From: Parus major | Taxonomy: Eukaryota; Chordata; Aves; Passeriformes; Paridae | Length of the DNA: 64,000 nucleotides | Assembly (NCBI RefSeq): GCF_001522545.3 | Contig: NC_031776.1 | Span: 31,028,342-31,092,341 of the forward strand | Direction of reading: 5' to 3' | Shown: positions 62,401 through 64,000 of the stretch, piece by piece | Layout: the number at the start of each line of letters is the position of its first letter | How positions within the stretch are numbered: the stretch's first letter is position 1 | Made by a program: the position numbers and the translations under genes | The notes under the pieces: generated by a model | Told to the model about the DNA's origin: nothing | Databases searched by the model: none | What the model saw: only the letters and a program-made list of their open reading frames with translations

Positions 62401-64000
62401 GCCGGAATGAAAAGAGGGCCCATATGTTACAGCTCCAGTTGAGCTTTATTGGGATACTAAATGCATATGCTGGCATTTCAGAATAGAAATAATGAAACTT
62501 TTAGGTCTATAAAAAACGAGCCAGATATGTGGTGCAAACTCTCTGCAACTGAATATACAGGTGCATACTTTCATCTGTTGTATTTCAAATGGGGTCACTT
62601 GAAATGCCCAAAATAACTCACTGCAATGACATTAAAGCACATTGTCTTTTAATGAAACTATGTATTATTGATGCCCCAGCTCCAAATATAACAACTGAAA
62701 TGGCCTAGAATGTTGCAAATGCTTGTAATCCCACTTTTACCAGGGAGGTTTTTGCCACTTGTGCCTACAAGCTTTGTAGTTTTGAGCCTGGAGTGAGCTG
62801 CAAAAACCAAAGGAGGCACTTTCCCCCTGAACAGGGGCAGGGAAAGAGTGGAACCTTGGCTTAAAAAGCCACAAAATGCCACAGATGTTGGGTGATATCA
62901 GACACACTAAACAGCTGTTTCTAAAGCCCCCTGGCCAAGATTTGTAACTTGCTGTATCCATACAAGGGTTATCTAGATTTAATGACCTGGGAGACTCTCC
63001 AAACACAAAATTTTTCCCATTTTTTGTTTTACTGACTGGAGGCAAGAGAAGCATTGAGGTTCTACTCAGCACAAAAGAAAAAAATAAACAAACAACTGTT
63101 CTTGGGAGTCTGACCAGTTGTTTTAAAACAAAATTATCAGGCAGGCACAGAGGTGAAGATCCTTATCTGACCTAAAGGGTTTCTGGAAGCTTCATAGGGA
63201 TTGAATGAACTCACGTTTTATAAACATATCCTCAAACATGCAACAGCTTGGACACAGATTAGACATTTTTACCAGTCATTGAAAGTTTTGATTTGTTAAT
63301 CAAAGAGATGAAATGCTGCCATTATTCTCAGATTCTGGTAAGTTCCTGTCCCGTGGTCACATTAAAAAGATGAAGAGATCCTTTCAAAAAGATAATTAAA
63401 GACAGATATTGTACAAAAGCTCAGATGTATTAACACAGAATTTATATGCAAGAATTCAGGCTAACTGCAGCACAGCCAACAATAAATGTATGAATATCAT
63501 TGGCTGTGCTATTGGCTGGGTACTGGTGTTTGTAAGAAAAAATATTGTTAATAACTTTCGTTTAGAAGCTCAGCACACTTAAAAGTCAATAACCAGTGAG
63601 AACTGCATCCCCTGCCCCTGACAGGGTTATTTGTCTCCATTCCTGTAAAGAAGTCTACTGGTTTCAGTTTAAAAAGATGCTCAATTTGAAGTTTCCCAGA
63701 TTTAGACTAGAAGAAATATATCTGAAATGCCCAAGTGCCAAAGCTCCAGATTCAGGGCATTTTTTATTTATTTTTGCTCTCTATTTTCATGCTACTATTT
63801 CAAGCATGACTGTGAGCAAGTTGGGGTATTTTAGAAATCAAGAGCATTAAAACAAATCATGCTGTTAAAAAAAAACAAAAACAATTAAGTATCCTCAGAG
63901 CAGCAGACAGACAGACACAAACCAGTTTTAAATACCTAGAATCACACTGCAATCTAACCTCTGCTTCTAAATTGGCTGAGAGAAGTGCAACATGGAGGAT
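56438..64000 (-). other. TMEM163: TMEM163 intron continuing beyond the window
   Basis: The exons for the cytoplasmic N-terminus and most of membrane segment 1 were looked for on the - strand and not found, so they should lie right of the window. The stretch has an (ATT)n/(GTT)n repeat at 61341-61380, A-rich patches and chance open frames of up to 112 codons, with no recognisable gene. Confidence 0.8.
61341..61380. repeat. (ATT)n/(GTT)n microsatellite
   Basis: Trinucleotide repeat of ATT with GTT interruptions over about 40 bp, in a TMEM163 intron. Confidence 0.85.

Noticed and set aside
1..64000. CRISPR arrays, operons, tRNA/rRNA genes, intact LTR or DNA transposons, endogenous viral genes
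   Set aside because: Read through on both strands and none was recognisable. The window is ordinary vertebrate gene, intron and intergenic sequence, so no new multi-gene system is claimed.

Overview
This is vertebrate nuclear DNA, most likely from a bird. Coding sequence occurs as short exons bounded by consensus GT/AG splice sites. The background is AT-rich and CpG-poor. Fragments of CR1 LINEs, the main sauropsid retroposon, occur near 19.8, 45.8 and 46.3 kb. The introns are compact. The species cannot be named from the sequence.

Two convergent protein-coding genes were found. On the + strand, 1758-9505 holds the last five coding exons of MGAT5 (alpha-1,6-mannosylglycoprotein 6-beta-N-acetylglucosaminyltransferase A), 231 C-terminal residues ending at a TAG stop. 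The earlier exons lie to the left of the window. On the - strand, 56437 down to 23431 holds six coding exons of TMEM163, a six-pass vesicular zinc transporter. They encode about 182 C-terminal residues and end at a TGA stop. The first coding exons lie to the right of the window. All exon phases join without a frameshift or internal stop, so both genes look intact. The neighbouring, tail-to-tail MGAT5/TMEM163 arrangement matches the order known on human chromosome 2q21.

Layout: 1-9505, MGAT5 exons and introns; 9506 to about 16.5 kb, probable long MGAT5 3' UTR or flank, with several AATAAA signals and AT-rich stretches of conserved appearance; about 16.5-22.4 kb, intergenic DNA with one CR1 3' end; about 22.44-23.43 kb, probable TMEM163 3' UTR; 23431-64000, TMEM163 exons and introns. 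The most distinctive non-coding element is a CpG-rich block at about 30.6-31.5 kb inside a TMEM163 intron. It has GATA-type and SOX-type motifs on one side and an AT-rich, homeodomain-motif-rich stretch on the other. It is a candidate intronic promoter or enhancer.

The two genes do not act in one pathway. MGAT5 works in the Golgi on N-glycan branching, and TMEM163 moves or binds zinc in synaptic-vesicle, lysosomal and plasma membranes. No operon, CRISPR array, tRNA, rRNA or intact mobile element was found, and nothing resembles a new multi-gene system. Most open reading frames in the introns and intergenic DNA look like chance.
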